DNA of 64,000 nt from Methylorubrum populi (GTDB lineage Bacteria; Pseudomonadota; Alphaproteobacteria; Rhizobiales; Beijerinckiaceae), in the NCBI GenBank assembly GCA_020741775.1, contig DYYG01000035.1:62001-126000 (forward strand), in the 5' to 3' direction. Of this stretch, positions 28,305 to 38,417 are shown piece by piece (position 1 is the stretch's first letter; every line of letters starts with the position of its first letter). The notes under the pieces are model-generated. The model ran no database searches. It saw nothing but the letters and a program-made list of their open reading frames with translations, and had not been told where the DNA came from. Both the position numbers and the translations under genes were made by a program.

Positions 28305-28430
28305 CCGCATCGCCTCGTGAGACACCGGCAGGGCCGCTCCCCCGGGGCGGCCCTCGCTTCATCCGGGGCGGACCCTCGCCACGCCGGGCAGGACGCTTTA
28401 AACACCGGCATCCCTCGCGCCCGGACTGCC

Positions 28431-28871
28431 ATGGATCCGACCGATCACGCCGACGCGCACCGGCTCCCGGTGCGTATCTACTACGAAGACACCGACTTTT
28501 CCGGCTTCGTCTATCACGCGAGCTATCTGCGCTTCATGGAGCGCGGACGCACCGAATTGCTGCGGGCGCTGGCGGGTGACCAATCGGACATGCACGCAGA
28601 AGGGGCCGGCCTCGTCTTCGTCGTGCGAAAGATGAGCCTCGACTTCCTCAAGCCCGCCCGCATGGACGATTGGATCGACGTGCTGACCCGGTCGAGCGAA
28701 TTACGGGGCGCATCGATGCACCTCGTGCAGGAAGTGCGCCGCGGCGAGGAACTGCTGGTGCGGGCCGAGGTGGTCGTGGCCTGCGTCAAGAACGGCCGGG
28801 CGATCCGCCTGCCCGACGCGCTTCGCCGGGCCCTGGCACCGCCGCAGCGCGGCGAAGAAACCGATCCTTAA
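28431..28871 (+). CDS. ybgC: Tol-Pal system-associated acyl-CoA thioesterase YbgC
   Basis: The 146-residue protein is a 4-hydroxybenzoyl-CoA-type hotdog thioesterase with the catalytic signature RIYYEDTDFSGFVYHASYLRFMERGRTELLR, in which Asp22 is the catalytic residue. It hydrolyses short acyl-CoA or acyl-ACP thioesters and in many proteobacteria is the first gene of the tol operon. The ATG at 28431 was chosen because it starts the usual length; the frame is open upstream. tolQ follows after about 175 bases, so it may have its own promoter. Confidence 0.93.
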   Translation: MDPTDHADAHRLPVRIYYEDTDFSGFVYHASYLRFMERGRTELLRALAGDQSDMHAEGAGLVFVVRKMSLDFLKPARMDDWIDVLTRSSELRGASMHLVQEVRRGEELLVRAEVVVACVKNGRAIRLPDALRRALAPPQRGEETDP

Positions 28872-29045
28872 CCCTGACAGGCGCTTAAACATTCCTTGCG
28901 AGGGCCGCCTGCCTGCCTCGGAAGAGGCTTTGGCGCGACCCTTACTTTCGACAGATTCGCGAGTGATCTCAAGCCTCATCGCTCAAAGGATCAGTCGGCA
29001 GTCCGGCGCGCCTCCGCGCGGCCCTGACGACGCGAGGATCGTTCG

Positions 29046-29762
<717 letters not shown>

Positions 29763-29795
29763 CCGCCGTTCCGGGTTGAAGCGGGAGCAAGCCTC

Positions 29796-30245
29796 ATGGC
29801 CATGACGCAGGGTGCCGCCCAGGGTGGCGGCAAGCGCCGCCGCCGCGGCCGGCGCGGGCACGGCGCCATCAACGAGATCAACATGACGCCGTTCATCGAC
29901 GTCGTGCTGGTGCTGCTGATCGTCTTCATGGTCGCGGCGCCGATGATGACGGTGGGCGTGCCCCTCGACCTGCCGCAATCGAAGGCGAGCCCTCTCAATT
30001 CCGACGTGAAGCCGATCACGCTCTCGATCCGCCGCACCGGCGAGGTCTATCTCGGCGAGAGCGAGCTGAAGGACGACGACATCGTGCCCCAGCTCATGCA
30101 GACCGCGAAGACCGGCACCGAGGAGCGCGTGTTCGTCCGGGGCGACAAGCGGGTCGATTACGGCCGCGTCGCGCAGGTGATGGCGATCGTGACCGGCGGC
30201 GGCTTCAAGAAAGTCGCCCTCGTGACCGAACCGGAATCGAATTAG
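29796..30245 (+). CDS. tolR: TolR, ExbD-family proton channel subunit
   Basis: The 149-residue protein has a basic cytoplasmic tail (KRRRRGRRGHG), then the single membrane helix TPFIDVVLVLLIVFMVAAP with the proton-carrying aspartate in FIDVVLVLL, and a periplasmic domain with VPLDLPQSKA. The ExbD family C-terminal part is intact. The ATG at 29796 lies after a GAGCAAGCC sequence. tolA begins 14 bases after its stop. Confidence 0.96.
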   Translation: MAMTQGAAQGGGKRRRRGRRGHGAINEINMTPFIDVVLVLLIVFMVAAPMMTVGVPLDLPQSKASPLNSDVKPITLSIRRTGEVYLGESELKDDDIVPQLMQTAKTGTEERVFVRGDKRVDYGRVAQVMAIVTGGGFKKVALVTEPESN

Positions 30246-30259
30246 CGGAGCGAAGCATC

Positions 30260-31636
30260 GTGGCTCTGCGCTGGCCTGAGTCCTTCAGAAACCGCGAACC
30301 GGGCGTGTGGATCTCGGCGGCGGCCCATGCCGCGGTGCTGGCGGCCGCCCTGTTCGCGGTCGCCGCGCCGGCCCTGCCGGACGCGCAGGAGGGCGTGCCG
30401 GTCGAGGTGCTGACAGAGCAGCAATTCTCGGAATTGACGCGGGGCGAGCGCAACGCGGAAAAGCCCGAGAAGAACCCGAACCGCGCCGATCGCGTGTCGG
30501 AAAAGTTCGAACAGCGCGAGCCCGAGAACGCCAAGACCGACGCCCCCGCGGCGCCGACCCGTACCGCCGAGACCAAGCTCGCGGCCGTGGACGCCATGCC
30601 GCTGCGGGCCGACACCGCCGATCCGGTGAAGGAAGAGGCGGAGGCCGCCGCGGCCAAGGCAGAAGCCGCGAAGGCCGAAGCGGCCAAGGCGGAAGCGGCG
30701 AAAGCCGCCGAGGCCAAAGCCAAGGCGGAAGCCAAAGCGAAGGCCGATGCCGCCGCCAAGGCCGAGGCTGCGAAGGCGGAAGCAGCCAAGGCCGCCGAAG
30801 CCAAGGCGGCCGCAGCCAAGGCGGAGGCCGAGAAGCGCGAAGAGCTTCAGAAACTGATCGAGCGCGAACAGGCGGAGGCCGACGCCGCCGCCAAGGCTGC
30901 GGAAGCCAAGGCCAAGGCGCGTGCCGAGGCCAAGGCCAAGGCTGAGGCGAAAGCCAAGGCGGAAGCCGAGGCTCATGCCAAAGCCGAGGCGGAAGCGAAA
31001 GCCAAGGCAGAAGCGGCGGCGAAGGCCGAGGCGGAAGCCGAGCACCGCAAGCAGGTCGCCGAAGCCAAGGCCAAGGCAGAAGCCGAGGCGAAGGCCAAGG
31101 CTGAGGCCGCTTCGAAAGCCAAGGCGAAGGCGATGGCCGAGGCGAAAGCCAAGTCCGATGCCGAGGCCAAGGCGCGCCAGCAGGCCGAACTCGCCAACAA
31201 GTTCAGCCCCGGCGACATCCGCCAGACGCTTGCCTCGAAGGCGCCCTCGCAATCGACCGGCGCGACCGGCCGCGAGGTGCAGCGCACCGCCTCGCTCGGG
31301 ACGGCGACGGGCAATGCGCAGAAGCTCTCGCCGTCCCTGCGGGATGCCCTCGTCGGGATGCTGCAGCAGCAGATCGAGCGGTGCTATTCGGCGCCGCCCG
31401 GCGCGACGCAAGGAGTCGTGCTGCCGATGCTCGATATCCGCCTGAACCCGGATGGCTCCCTCACCACGGAACCGCGGGTGATGCGGTCGGGCTCGAACTC
31501 GGTCGATCAATCGATCGCCCAGGCCGCGCTCCGGGCGGTGCGCCGCTGCGCGCCCTACAAGATCCCGGCGCAATACGCGCCGTATTACAACGACTGGAAG
31601 GCCATCAACGCCGAGTTCGAATTCTCACCCGTGTGA
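30260..31636 (+). CDS. tolA: TolA, energy-transducing protein of the Tol-Pal system
   Basis: The 458-residue protein begins with a GTG, has one N-terminal membrane helix (about residues 15-35, VWISAAAHAAVLAAALFAV) and a long Lys/Ala/Glu-rich helical domain. That domain holds tens of KAEA-type repeats, about residues 125-320. The C-terminal globular TonB-like domain (about 350-458) has a CYSAPPGA segment and a closing YYNDWKAINAEFEF. TolA spans the periplasm and links TolQR to TolB and Pal. The repetitive middle is longer than in E. coli TolA and may vary between strains. Confidence 0.95.
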   Translation: MALRWPESFRNREPGVWISAAAHAAVLAAALFAVAAPALPDAQEGVPVEVLTEQQFSELTRGERNAEKPEKNPNRADRVSEKFEQREPENAKTDAPAAPTRTAETKLAAVDAMPLRADTADPVKEEAEAAAAKAEAAKAEAAKAEAAKAAEAKAKAEAKAKADAAAKAEAAKAEAAKAAEAKAAAAKAEAEKREELQKLIEREQAEADAAAKAAEAKAKARAEAKAKAEAKAKAEAEAHAKAEAEAKAKAEAAAKAEAEAEHRKQVAEAKAKAEAEAKAKAEAASKAKAKAMAEAKAKSDAEAKARQQAELANKFSPGDIRQTLASKAPSQSTGATGREVQRTASLGTATGNAQKLSPSLRDALVGMLQQQIERCYSAPPGATQGVVLPMLDIRLNPDGSLTTEPRVMRSGSNSVDQSIAQAALRAVRRCAPYKIPAQYAPYYNDWKAINAEFEFSPV

Positions 31637-31712
31637 TCGCGGCTCGGCCCCATCCGTCGCGCCGCTTCGGCGGCCTCCCCATCAGCACCCCCTGACGTAT
31701 CCGGACTTCCCC

Positions 31713-33041
31713 ATGCTTGGAACAGCCTTCACCCGGCGCAGCCTCGCGGCCGCCCTCGGCGTCCTCGCCCTCGCGTTGCCCGCCGCAACCCCGGCGCGGG
31801 CGCAGCTCCAGCTCCGCATCGGCAGCGGCGCCTTCCAGCCGATGCCGATCGCCGTCGCCGACTTTGCCGGCGACGCCAGCCTCGGCACGCTGGTCTCCGG
31901 CGTCATCACCAACAACCTGCGCCGCTCCGGCTACTTCACGCCGCTGGAGAAGGGCCGCTTCCCGGAGAATCCGAGCTTCGACGCGGCTCCGAATTTCGAG
32001 GCCTGGAAGGGCGCCGGCGTCCAGGCTCTGGTGACCGGCCGGGTCGGGCGCGACGCCGCCGGCCGGCTGACCGTGGCGTTCCGCCTGTGGGACGTCGCCT
32101 CGGGCCAGCAGATCACGGGCCAGCAATACGGCACCGACGTCGCCAATGCCCGCCGGACGGGCCATCTCGTGTCGGACGCGGTCTACACCAAGATCACCGG
32201 CCTCGGCCCCTGGTTCGACAGCCGGGTGGCCTATGTCGACGAATCCGGTCCGAAGGAGAGCCGCCGGAAGCGCCTGATGGTGATGGACCAGGACGGCGCC
32301 AATGTGCGCGCGCTGACCGGGGGCGGCGACGTCTCCGTGGTGGCGCCGCGCTACTCGCCGGCGGGGCAGGAGATCGCCTTCATGACCCAGGCCCAGGGTC
32401 AGCAACCGAAGGTGCAGATGATCGATCTGGAGACCGGCAAACGCCAGACGGTCGGCCACTTCGCCTCCATGAGCACGAGCCCGCGCTTCTCGCCGGATGG
32501 ACGGCGGCTTGTGATGAGCGTGCAGCAGGGTGGCAACGCCGACATCGTCACGGTCGACATTGCCTCGAAGGCGCAGACGCCGATCACCCAGGGTCTGGCG
32601 ATCGACACCTCGCCGACCTACTCGCCGGACGGCAGCCAGATCGTGTTCGAATCCGATCGCGGCGGCTCGCAGCAGATCTACGTGATGGGCGCCGACGGCT
32701 CCAACGCCCGCCGCATCTCCTTCGGTGAGGGAGCGGCGTCTCAGCCGGCTTGGTCGCCCCGTGGCGACCTCATCGCCTTCACCCGCCAGCGCAAGGGCGG
32801 CTTCGCCATCTGCGTGATGAAGCCGGACGGCTCGGGCGAGCGGGTGCTCACGGAGGGCTTCCACAACGAGAGCCCGACCTTCGCGCCCAACGGCCAATAC
32901 GTGATGTTCTTCCGCGATCCCGGCGGCCAGGGCGGCGGCAAGCTCTACATGGTCGACATTACCGGCAAGGTCGAACAGCCGGTCCCGACCCCGTCCTTCG
33001 CCTCGGATCCGACCTGGTCGCCGCTGCTGTCGGGGAAGTAG
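31713..33041 (+). CDS. tolB: TolB, periplasmic beta-propeller protein of the Tol-Pal system
   Basis: The 442-residue protein has a signal peptide (TRRSLAAALGVLALALPAATPARAQ), an N-terminal TolB domain (FQPMPIAVADFAGD, VTGRVGRDAAGRLTVAFRLWD) and a C-terminal six-bladed propeller. The WD40-like blades SPDGRRLVMS, SPDGSQIVFESDR and APNGQYVMFFRD are visible. TolB binds Pal and TolA in the periplasm. In most proteobacteria pal follows directly; here the next 790 bases contain no gene and pal is not in the window. Confidence 0.97.
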   Translation: MLGTAFTRRSLAAALGVLALALPAATPARAQLQLRIGSGAFQPMPIAVADFAGDASLGTLVSGVITNNLRRSGYFTPLEKGRFPENPSFDAAPNFEAWKGAGVQALVTGRVGRDAAGRLTVAFRLWDVASGQQITGQQYGTDVANARRTGHLVSDAVYTKITGLGPWFDSRVAYVDESGPKESRRKRLMVMDQDGANVRALTGGGDVSVVAPRYSPAGQEIAFMTQAQGQQPKVQMIDLETGKRQTVGHFASMSTSPRFSPDGRRLVMSVQQGGNADIVTVDIASKAQTPITQGLAIDTSPTYSPDGSQIVFESDRGGSQQIYVMGADGSNARRISFGEGAASQPAWSPRGDLIAFTRQRKGGFAICVMKPDGSGERVLTEGFHNESPTFAPNGQYVMFFRDPGGQGGGKLYMVDITGKVEQPVPTPSFASDPTWSPLLSGK

Positions 33042-33831
33042 CCGGCCCGCCGTATCGTCCCCCGTCGCGGGCGAGAGCCCTTTCCGACGAAGGGGACGAA
33101 GGGGACGAAGGGTCGTCGGAGGATGATGCATCACGACAAAAATCGAGAGACGTGATCCGACCCGGTGTGGTTGGGCACGGCTCCGGGCAGCGCAACATCG
33201 TCCGGTCGAGCGACCTGATCGCTCATCGGGCCAAGCTTCGACTCAGCTTTCCCTCGCTGACCCGTCGGCGCTCCGCACACGCCCCACCGTCGCTCCGGCC
33301 TCCGCCAAAGCGCGCAGATGGGACAGATTTGACAGGCACAACGACAAACGCCGCGCGAGCCTGGCAAGCTTGCACGGTGCGAAACCTTTTCCGATCAGAA
33401 TAAACCGCGGCGGAAGCGGTCCACAGGTGGGGCTGATGCGTGTTCGAAGTCGCGCCGTGTCGGCCGCTTCTGCGCCCCTAGGGATCCGCTTCCGTCCGGT
33501 GTTCGTGGCGGGCCACTCAGCCTGAGACCGAACGGTTCTCAGGCCATCCTCGCGGCTTCATGCTGCGGTGGAGTCATCCCAGTCTCCTCCAGCTTTCACC
33601 AACAAACTCTGTGCGGACAACAGAGTTTGTTGACCGATGTGCTTGCGGCTGCGAAGCACCGGGATAGACTGCGACCCTATTGGCGGGTCGTCAAGCGGGA
33701 ATTTGCCGTCAAGCCAACTGTTTTTCGCTGCCGCGCGATCTTCAAGCTCCAAAACCGTTCGCCGGCAACCACTTAAGCCGGGACAGCCGCTCGCGCGCCC
33801 CGCAGCCGCGAGGCCGCGCGGCGCCGAGGGC
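33042..33831. other. Long non-coding region after tolB
   Basis: About 790 bases with no recognisable gene, where pal would be expected. It contains a direct repeat GGGGACGAA at 33093-33110, an imperfect hairpin at 33521-33543 (CCTGAGA / TCTCAGG) and a perfect 13-bp inverted repeat at 33600-33632. The stretch is lower in GC than its surroundings between about 33595 and 33780. It could be a remnant of an insertion or rearrangement; no transposase fragment can be identified. Confidence 0.4.
33600..33632. repeat. Perfect 13-bp inverted repeat
   Basis: CAACAAACTCTGT at 33600-33612 and ACAGAGTTTGTTG at 33620-33632 are exact complements around a 7-base spacer. No T-run follows on either strand, so this is not an ordinary terminator. 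It may be an operator or the edge of a lost mobile element. Confidence 0.6.
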
Positions 33832-34332
33832 TCACCGGCCAGCCAGGAGGCGGTTCTTGACGAGGTAGCGGATGCCGCGATCGAAGGATTCATCGGTATT
33901 ACCCCGCAGATCGACGCTATAAGCCTGCTCGGCGGCGCCGTCCGCGAGGGGCTTCACATAGACGTTAATGTTGAGGATCAGGTTCGAGACCTTCTGAACC
34001 TCGCCGGTGATCGCGGCCCCGGCTCCGAGTCGCCGCGCGAAATCCTCGGCGCAGCCATTGCAAGCCCGCAGATCGGCGCTTTCGGCCACCTCCGCCCGGA
34101 CAGGCTCGGTCGAGATCACCGTATAGCGTCCGCTCTCGGTGAGCAGGGCCCGCAGGGTGTCGCTGGTGCGCTTCAGCCGCTCGTGCTCGGCCTCGCTCGG
34201 CTCGGTCGGCGCGCCCCGGGCGAATTGAAAATCGAACACCGCCACCTTGTCCGGCTCCGCCGTTGCGGCGGTGTTGCAGAGCCCGAAGGCGAGGGCGAGG
34301 ACGGCGAAGGGCCGCCTGTTAATTCCGACCAT
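33832..34332 (-). CDS. Secreted DUF2380/DUF3280-like protein
   Basis: The 166-residue protein has a signal peptide (RRPFAVLALAFGLCNTAATA) followed by a soluble domain with VAVFDFQFARG, ERLKRTSDTLRALLTESGRYTV and RLGAGAAITGEVQKVSNLILNINVYV. The central part resembles the DUF2380 and DUF3280 group, periplasmic proteins of unknown function whose fold is like the N-terminal domain of TolB. CNGC (ACNGCAED) is a possible disulfide or metal site. It is monocistronic, facing tolB, and a hairpin at 34346-34369 lies just upstream of the start. Confidence 0.7.
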   Translation of the reverse strand: MVGINRRPFAVLALAFGLCNTAATAEPDKVAVFDFQFARGAPTEPSEAEHERLKRTSDTLRALLTESGRYTVISTEPVRAEVAESADLRACNGCAEDFARRLGAGAAITGEVQKVSNLILNINVYVKPLADGAAEQAYSVDLRGNTDESFDRGIRYLVKNRLLAGR

Positions 34333-34652
34333 GCTGGCTCTCCCAAGGCCGCCCTCGAACGGGCGGCTTCAAGGGACAACCTCGATAGGATGGGATTGTC
34401 TCGAAAACGATGGCGGGCGCTAAGGAGAGCGCGGACACAAACCAGCATCAATCCTCGCGGAGACTGACCGACTGTCCCCGTCTCCCCGGACGGCGGGCAG
34501 GCCCCGCGGGCCGGTGCAACGCTCCCCCGGCAGACGCGCCGGCTCGCGGGTTCGACGGTCGCGCTCGACTCCGCCGGATCCCTTCCGGAGGCGGAGGTCG
34601 TCGTTCGAAGGCCGCGCGGGCTCGGATTTTTCGCCTCGATCGGAAAGCTGGG
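34333..34652. other. Intergenic region upstream of the DUF2380-like gene
   Basis: The 320 bases contain a hairpin (GCCGCCC / GGGCGGC, 34346-34369, 6-base loop) just before the DUF2380-like start, which could affect its translation. Otherwise no gene or signal is seen. Confidence 0.4.
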
Positions 34653-35288
34653 TCAGATCGCGGCGAGGCCGCGCTGCACCGCCGGGCGGGCGAGCAGCGC
34701 GTCGAGCCAGCGGCGCACGTTCGGCAGGTTCGTCAGGTCGATCCCCTGCTTCTCGTGGAATTTGGCCCAGGTCAGCGCGGCGATGTCGGCGATCGAGTAG
34801 GTGTCGGCGAGATACTCACGGTCCGCCAAACGCCGGTCGAGGACACCGTAGAGACGCTTGGCCTCTTCGGTGAAACGATCGATGGCGTAGGGGATCTTGT
34901 CCTGTGCGTAGATCCGGAAATGGTGGGCCTGCCCCAGCATCGGCCCGAGGCCGCCGACCTGCCAGAACAGCCATTCATCCACCGCAGTACGGGCGCGCTC
35001 GTCGGTGGGATAGAGGCATCCGGTCTTCCGACCGAGATATTGCAGGATCGCGCCGGATTCGAACACCGAGATCGGCGCGCCGCCCGGACCGTCCGGATCG
35101 ACGATGGCCGGGATCTTGTTGTTGGGCGAGATCGCGAGGAAGTCGGGCGCCATCTGCTCGCCCTTGCCGATATTGACCGGCCTGACGCGGTAGGGCAGCC
35201 CGCATTCCTCGAGCATGATCGGGATCTTCCACCCGTTCGGCGTGCTCCACGTGTAAAGGTCGATCGGCTGCGCCGTCGTGACCGCCAT
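34653..35288 (-). CDS. Glutathione S-transferase (Ure2p/nu-like)
   Basis: The 211-residue protein has the two GST domains: a thioredoxin-like N-terminal domain with YTWSTPNGWKIPIMLEECGLPY, NKIPAIVDPDGPG and VFESGAILQYLG, then a helical C-terminal domain with WLFWQVGGLGPMLGQAHHF and YSIADIAALTW. The TPNGWK and GPMxGQxxHF motifs are typical of YfcG/YghU-type nu-class enzymes with disulfide-bond reductase activity. The ATG at 35288 was chosen for normal length. It is a single gene. Confidence 0.92.
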   Translation of the reverse strand: MAVTTAQPIDLYTWSTPNGWKIPIMLEECGLPYRVRPVNIGKGEQMAPDFLAISPNNKIPAIVDPDGPGGAPISVFESGAILQYLGRKTGCLYPTDERARTAVDEWLFWQVGGLGPMLGQAHHFRIYAQDKIPYAIDRFTEEAKRLYGVLDRRLADREYLADTYSIADIAALTWAKFHEKQGIDLTNLPNVRRWLDALLARPAVQRGLAAI

Positions 35289-35554
35289 GCTGTCATCCCG
35301 GAGAAAGCGGGCCCGCGCCCAATCTTCCCAATGACGTAGCGCGGATCGCCCCGGCGTCTCAAGCGGGATGGGATGGCTCGGCGGACCGATCACTCGAACG
35401 CGATCTGCCGCTCACGCCCCGGCCCGAAGCGCGGGCGCTCCGGCGCGATGACATCCGTGTGCAAGTTGCGCCGGCCGCTTGCTCTTTGGCCACCGATACG
35501 GCTGTGATGCCGTCGGACGGCCGACCTGCCGAATCCGCCCACCGGAGTTGTCCG

Positions 35555-35821
35555 ATGCTCTCTCGTCTCCTCGCCGCGGTCGCTCTGGTTGCGCCGCTCC
35601 TCTTCGCGCAGGCCGGCACGGCCAAGGAGGCCTGGACCGCACCGACCGCCAAGGAATCGGCGAAGGAGCCGAGCGTCGCCCAATCCGCAGCGCGGGAGCG
35701 GCAGAAGAAATGCGGCGCCGAGTGGCGCGCGCTCTCAGCCGCCGACAAGTCGGCCCAGGGTCCTAAATGGCCTCAATATTACAGCAAGTGCGTCAAGCGC
35801 CTGAAGGAGCAGAAGGCCTGA
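35555..35821 (+). CDS. Small secreted cationic protein (88 aa), unknown
   Basis: ATG 35555 with GGAG eight bases upstream gives 88 residues. A signal peptide (LSRLLAAVALVAPLLFAQAGTA) is followed by a short basic, helical mature region with two cysteines (RQKKCGAEWRAL and YYSKCVKRLKEQKA). Several proteins of this type, with a CxxEW and a C-terminal SxC segment, occur in Methylobacterium-like genomes as uncharacterised secreted proteins. A disulfide in the periplasm is likely. Confidence 0.6.
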   Translation: MLSRLLAAVALVAPLLFAQAGTAKEAWTAPTAKESAKEPSVAQSAARERQKKCGAEWRALSAADKSAQGPKWPQYYSKCVKRLKEQKA

Positions 35822-35935
35822 AGCCGGCCTATCGGATCGGTGGCGGTGTCGGGCAGCCCGCACAGGCTTTGAGTGAACCGAACGGCCGCGTCTGTGTTGG
35901 CTCGCCGACCTGTTCGTGCCGGGAGCCTGATCGAG

Positions 35936-36382
35936 ATGGAGCGTGAACGCCGCATCCTGCAGCGGATTGTGGCGGTCGCCGCGATCCTGCCCGTGCTGGC
36001 CGGTCTCTACGGCGTCCTGTTCGGCATCGACGGCCTCGGCGGCGGCACGCCGGTGAATGTCTCGGCGGACAGCCATTTCCGCTACCTGTCCGGCCTGCTG
36101 ACCGGCATCGGCATCCTGTTTCTCACCTGTGTCCCCGGTTTCGAGACCAAGACCACCCTATTCCGCTTCCTCACCCTGGTGGTCGTACTCGGCGGTTTGG
36201 CGCGTCTGCTCGGGCTCTACCTCACGGGTGTGCCCTCGCTGACGATGCTGGCCGCCCTGGCCGTCGAGCTCGGGGTCGCTCCGCTGCTCTGCCTGTGGCA
36301 GACGCGGGTTTCGGGGCTGGCCAGGGACACGACTAAGGACGCGGCCAAGGACGCAGCCATCGACGCCCGGACGGAGCGGTGA
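35936..36382 (+). CDS. DUF4345-like membrane protein
   Basis: The 148-residue protein has four membrane helices (IVAVAAILPVLAGLYGVLFG, FRYLSGLLTGIGILFLTCV, FRFLTLVVVLGGLARLLGLYL, MLAALAVELGVAPLLCLW) and resembles DUF4345 proteins of unknown function. The conserved Asn/Asp-rich loop (NVSADSHFRY) lies between the first two helices. The ATG at 35936 is preceded by GGAG; the frame is open upstream. Its stop overlaps the start of the next gene, the FUSC transporter, suggesting cotranscription. The Asp/Ala-rich C terminus is unusual. Confidence 0.72.
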   Translation: MERERRILQRIVAVAAILPVLAGLYGVLFGIDGLGGGTPVNVSADSHFRYLSGLLTGIGILFLTCVPGFETKTTLFRFLTLVVVLGGLARLLGLYLTGVPSLTMLAALAVELGVAPLLCLWQTRVSGLARDTTKDAAKDAAIDARTER

Positions 36383-38409
36383 GCCGGGCCGAAGCGGCCA
36401 GCGGCGGCGGCCTCGGCGGACGCCTCCTCGACGCCCTCGACCGCCGCATCCCCAAGCCCGCGGCATGGGCCTTCGCCCTGCGGATTTGGCTCGCCATGAC
36501 GCTGGCGCTCTACGCCGCCTTCTGGCTCCAGCTCGACAGCGCTTCCTCGGCGGCGGTCTGCGTGGCCATCCTCGCCCAGCCGAAGCGGGGCCAAGCCCTG
36601 TCGAAGGCAACGTATCGCTTCCTCGGCACGGTGATCGGCGGCCTCGTCGCCATCGTTCTGATGGGCTTGTTCGGGCAGGACCGGGTGCTGCTGCTCGTGA
36701 GCTTCGCCTGCTGGCTCGGCCTCTGCGTCTTCGTCGCGCAATTCCTTCAGGATACCCGCGCCTACGGGGCGATGCTGTCCGGCTACACCGTCGCGATCAT
36801 CGCCATCGCCCATATCGACGCGCCGCAGACGACCTTCGACGCCGCCATCGGCCGCATCGCAGCGATCACCGTCGGCATCGTCGCGATCACCTTCATCAAC
36901 GATGCGCTGGCCTCGCCGAGCACGTGGCATTCCCTGCTTCCGCGTCTGGCGGCGGCGCATGACGCGGCCAAGGCCTTCGCCCGCGAGAGCCTGATCGCGG
37001 GCGATCCCGGCCCCGAACGCACGGCCGCCCTGATCGGGCGCATCGCTCCGATGCGGGCGGATGCGAATGCCATCGCCGGGGAGCTCGATGACGGCGTTCA
37101 CCGGGCCGCTGGCGCCCGCAGCGCCATCGCCGCCCTCTACGTCCTGGCGGCGGCAAGCCGGGCCCTGACCGCCGCAATGGGCCGCCTTCCCGAGCCCGAT
37201 GCGCTGGTGCGGGAGGCTCATGCCCTGGCCCTGCGAGCGGTCTCGGAGGGGGAGGGCGCCGGGGCGGAGGCCCTTGAACGCCACGGCGAGAGGCTGCGCG
37301 ACCTCGTGGATGCCGGCCTGCGCGACGGGGGTCGCTCCCTCGACGCGGTCATGGCCCTGCAGCGGGCCCTCGATGTCGTCAATGCCGCGACCTTTGCCGA
37401 GGACGGGGTGCGCGCCCTGGGCGACGGCCACAAGCCCCTGCGCGACATCGCCCTGCCGACCCACCGCGACGTCCAGGTCGCGGTGCGGGGTGCCCTGCGG
37501 GTGATGATCGCCTTCGGCCTCACCGCCGGGTTCTTCGTCCTGGCCGGGCTGCCGCAATCCTCCTTCGCCCTGGTGCAGGTCGCGGCCACCTGCGCGCTCT
37601 CCTCGGTCACACCCGACCCGCGCAAATTCGCGCAAGGGGTTCTGATCGGGATGCCTCTCGCCGCTCTCTGCGCCGGGTTCACCCTGTTCGTGATGCTCAA
37701 CGGAGCCCAGGGCTTCCCCCTGCTCGCCATCGCCATGGCCCCGGTGATCGCCCTTGGCTGCCTGCTGTCGCTCAACCCGCCGACCTTCACCATCGGCTTC
37801 ATCACCATCGTGTTCTTCCCGGCGCTGATGGCGCCGGAGAACCCGCAATCCTACGACCCACAGACCTTCCTGATGAACGCGCTGCTCGTGGTCACGGCGG
37901 CGATCATCCTGTTCCTGACCGTGCGGCTCGTCCTGCCGATCTCGGCCTCGCAGCACCGCGCCTTCGCCCTGGACGAGGCCCGGCGCGACCTCGCCGAGGC
38001 GCTCGCGGGGGAGGGGGGCGACGCCACCACCCGCACCAGCTTGAATGCGGATCGCCTGTTCCAGTTCTCCGCCTGGAACTCGGGCAGCGGCGCGGTGCGC
38101 CGGGCGAGCCTGCACCACGCCTTCGCCCTGGCCCAGGTGGAGGCCGCCGCCGCGAGGGCGCACGCGCAATTGCGGCAGCTGCGCCGGGTCACGACGCTCG
38201 TTCCGCTGATCGGGCGGGCGCGGGAGGCCCTCGCCGCCGGACGATCTCAGGACCTCGATCGGGCAGCGCAGGATCTGGTCGCCCGTGCCGCGACGCAGGA
38301 TCGCGAGGTGCGCCTGATGCTGGCGCGCGCCGCCACCGACCTCGGGACCGCCTCGCGCGTTATCAGGCGTCACGGGCGCTTCTTCCGACGCCTGTCTCTC
38401 CCGAGCTAG
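36379..38409 (+). CDS. FUSC/AaeB-family efflux membrane protein
   Basis: The 676-residue protein has the AaeB-type layout: six N-terminal membrane helices (beginning WAFALRIWLAMTLALYAAFWLQL, with SAAVCVAILAQPKRGQALSK), a long cytoplasmic helical region (about 210-360), and a second membrane block (about 370-530) with QSSFALVQVAATCALSSVTPDPRKFAQG. A C-terminal helical domain follows. The family exports aromatic carboxylic acids or similar toxins. It begins with GTG at 36379, overlapping the previous stop, and is followed by the DUF1656 and HlyD genes, giving a complete AaeXAB-like operon. Confidence 0.9.
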   Translation: MSRAEAASGGGLGGRLLDALDRRIPKPAAWAFALRIWLAMTLALYAAFWLQLDSASSAAVCVAILAQPKRGQALSKATYRFLGTVIGGLVAIVLMGLFGQDRVLLLVSFACWLGLCVFVAQFLQDTRAYGAMLSGYTVAIIAIAHIDAPQTTFDAAIGRIAAITVGIVAITFINDALASPSTWHSLLPRLAAAHDAAKAFARESLIAGDPGPERTAALIGRIAPMRADANAIAGELDDGVHRAAGARSAIAALYVLAAASRALTAAMGRLPEPDALVREAHALALRAVSEGEGAGAEALERHGERLRDLVDAGLRDGGRSLDAVMALQRALDVVNAATFAEDGVRALGDGHKPLRDIALPTHRDVQVAVRGALRVMIAFGLTAGFFVLAGLPQSSFALVQVAATCALSSVTPDPRKFAQGVLIGMPLAALCAGFTLFVMLNGAQGFPLLAIAMAPVIALGCLLSLNPPTFTIGFITIVFFPALMAPENPQSYDPQTFLMNALLVVTAAIILFLTVRLVLPISASQHRAFALDEARRDLAEALAGEGGDATTRTSLNADRLFQFSAWNSGSGAVRRASLHHAFALAQVEAAAARAHAQLRQLRRVTTLVPLIGRAREALAAGRSQDLDRAAQDLVARAATQDREVRLMLARAATDLGTASRVIRRHGRFFRRLSLPS

Positions 38410-38417
38410 CCCAGCGG

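Noticed and set aside
33093..33110. Short direct repeat GGGGACGAA after tolB, considered as a CRISPR or iteron trace
   Set aside because: Only two adjacent copies of nine bases without spacer structure; likely slippage.
33558..33893. Minus-strand frame of 111 codons in the post-tolB gap, considered as a transposase remnant
   Set aside because: No transposase motif is visible and half of it is the shadow of the DUF2380-like gene.
36217..38373. A 718-codon antisense frame over the FUSC gene
   Set aside because: The product is an unstructured charged sequence; the FUSC protein on the other strand has clear membrane helices and operon context.
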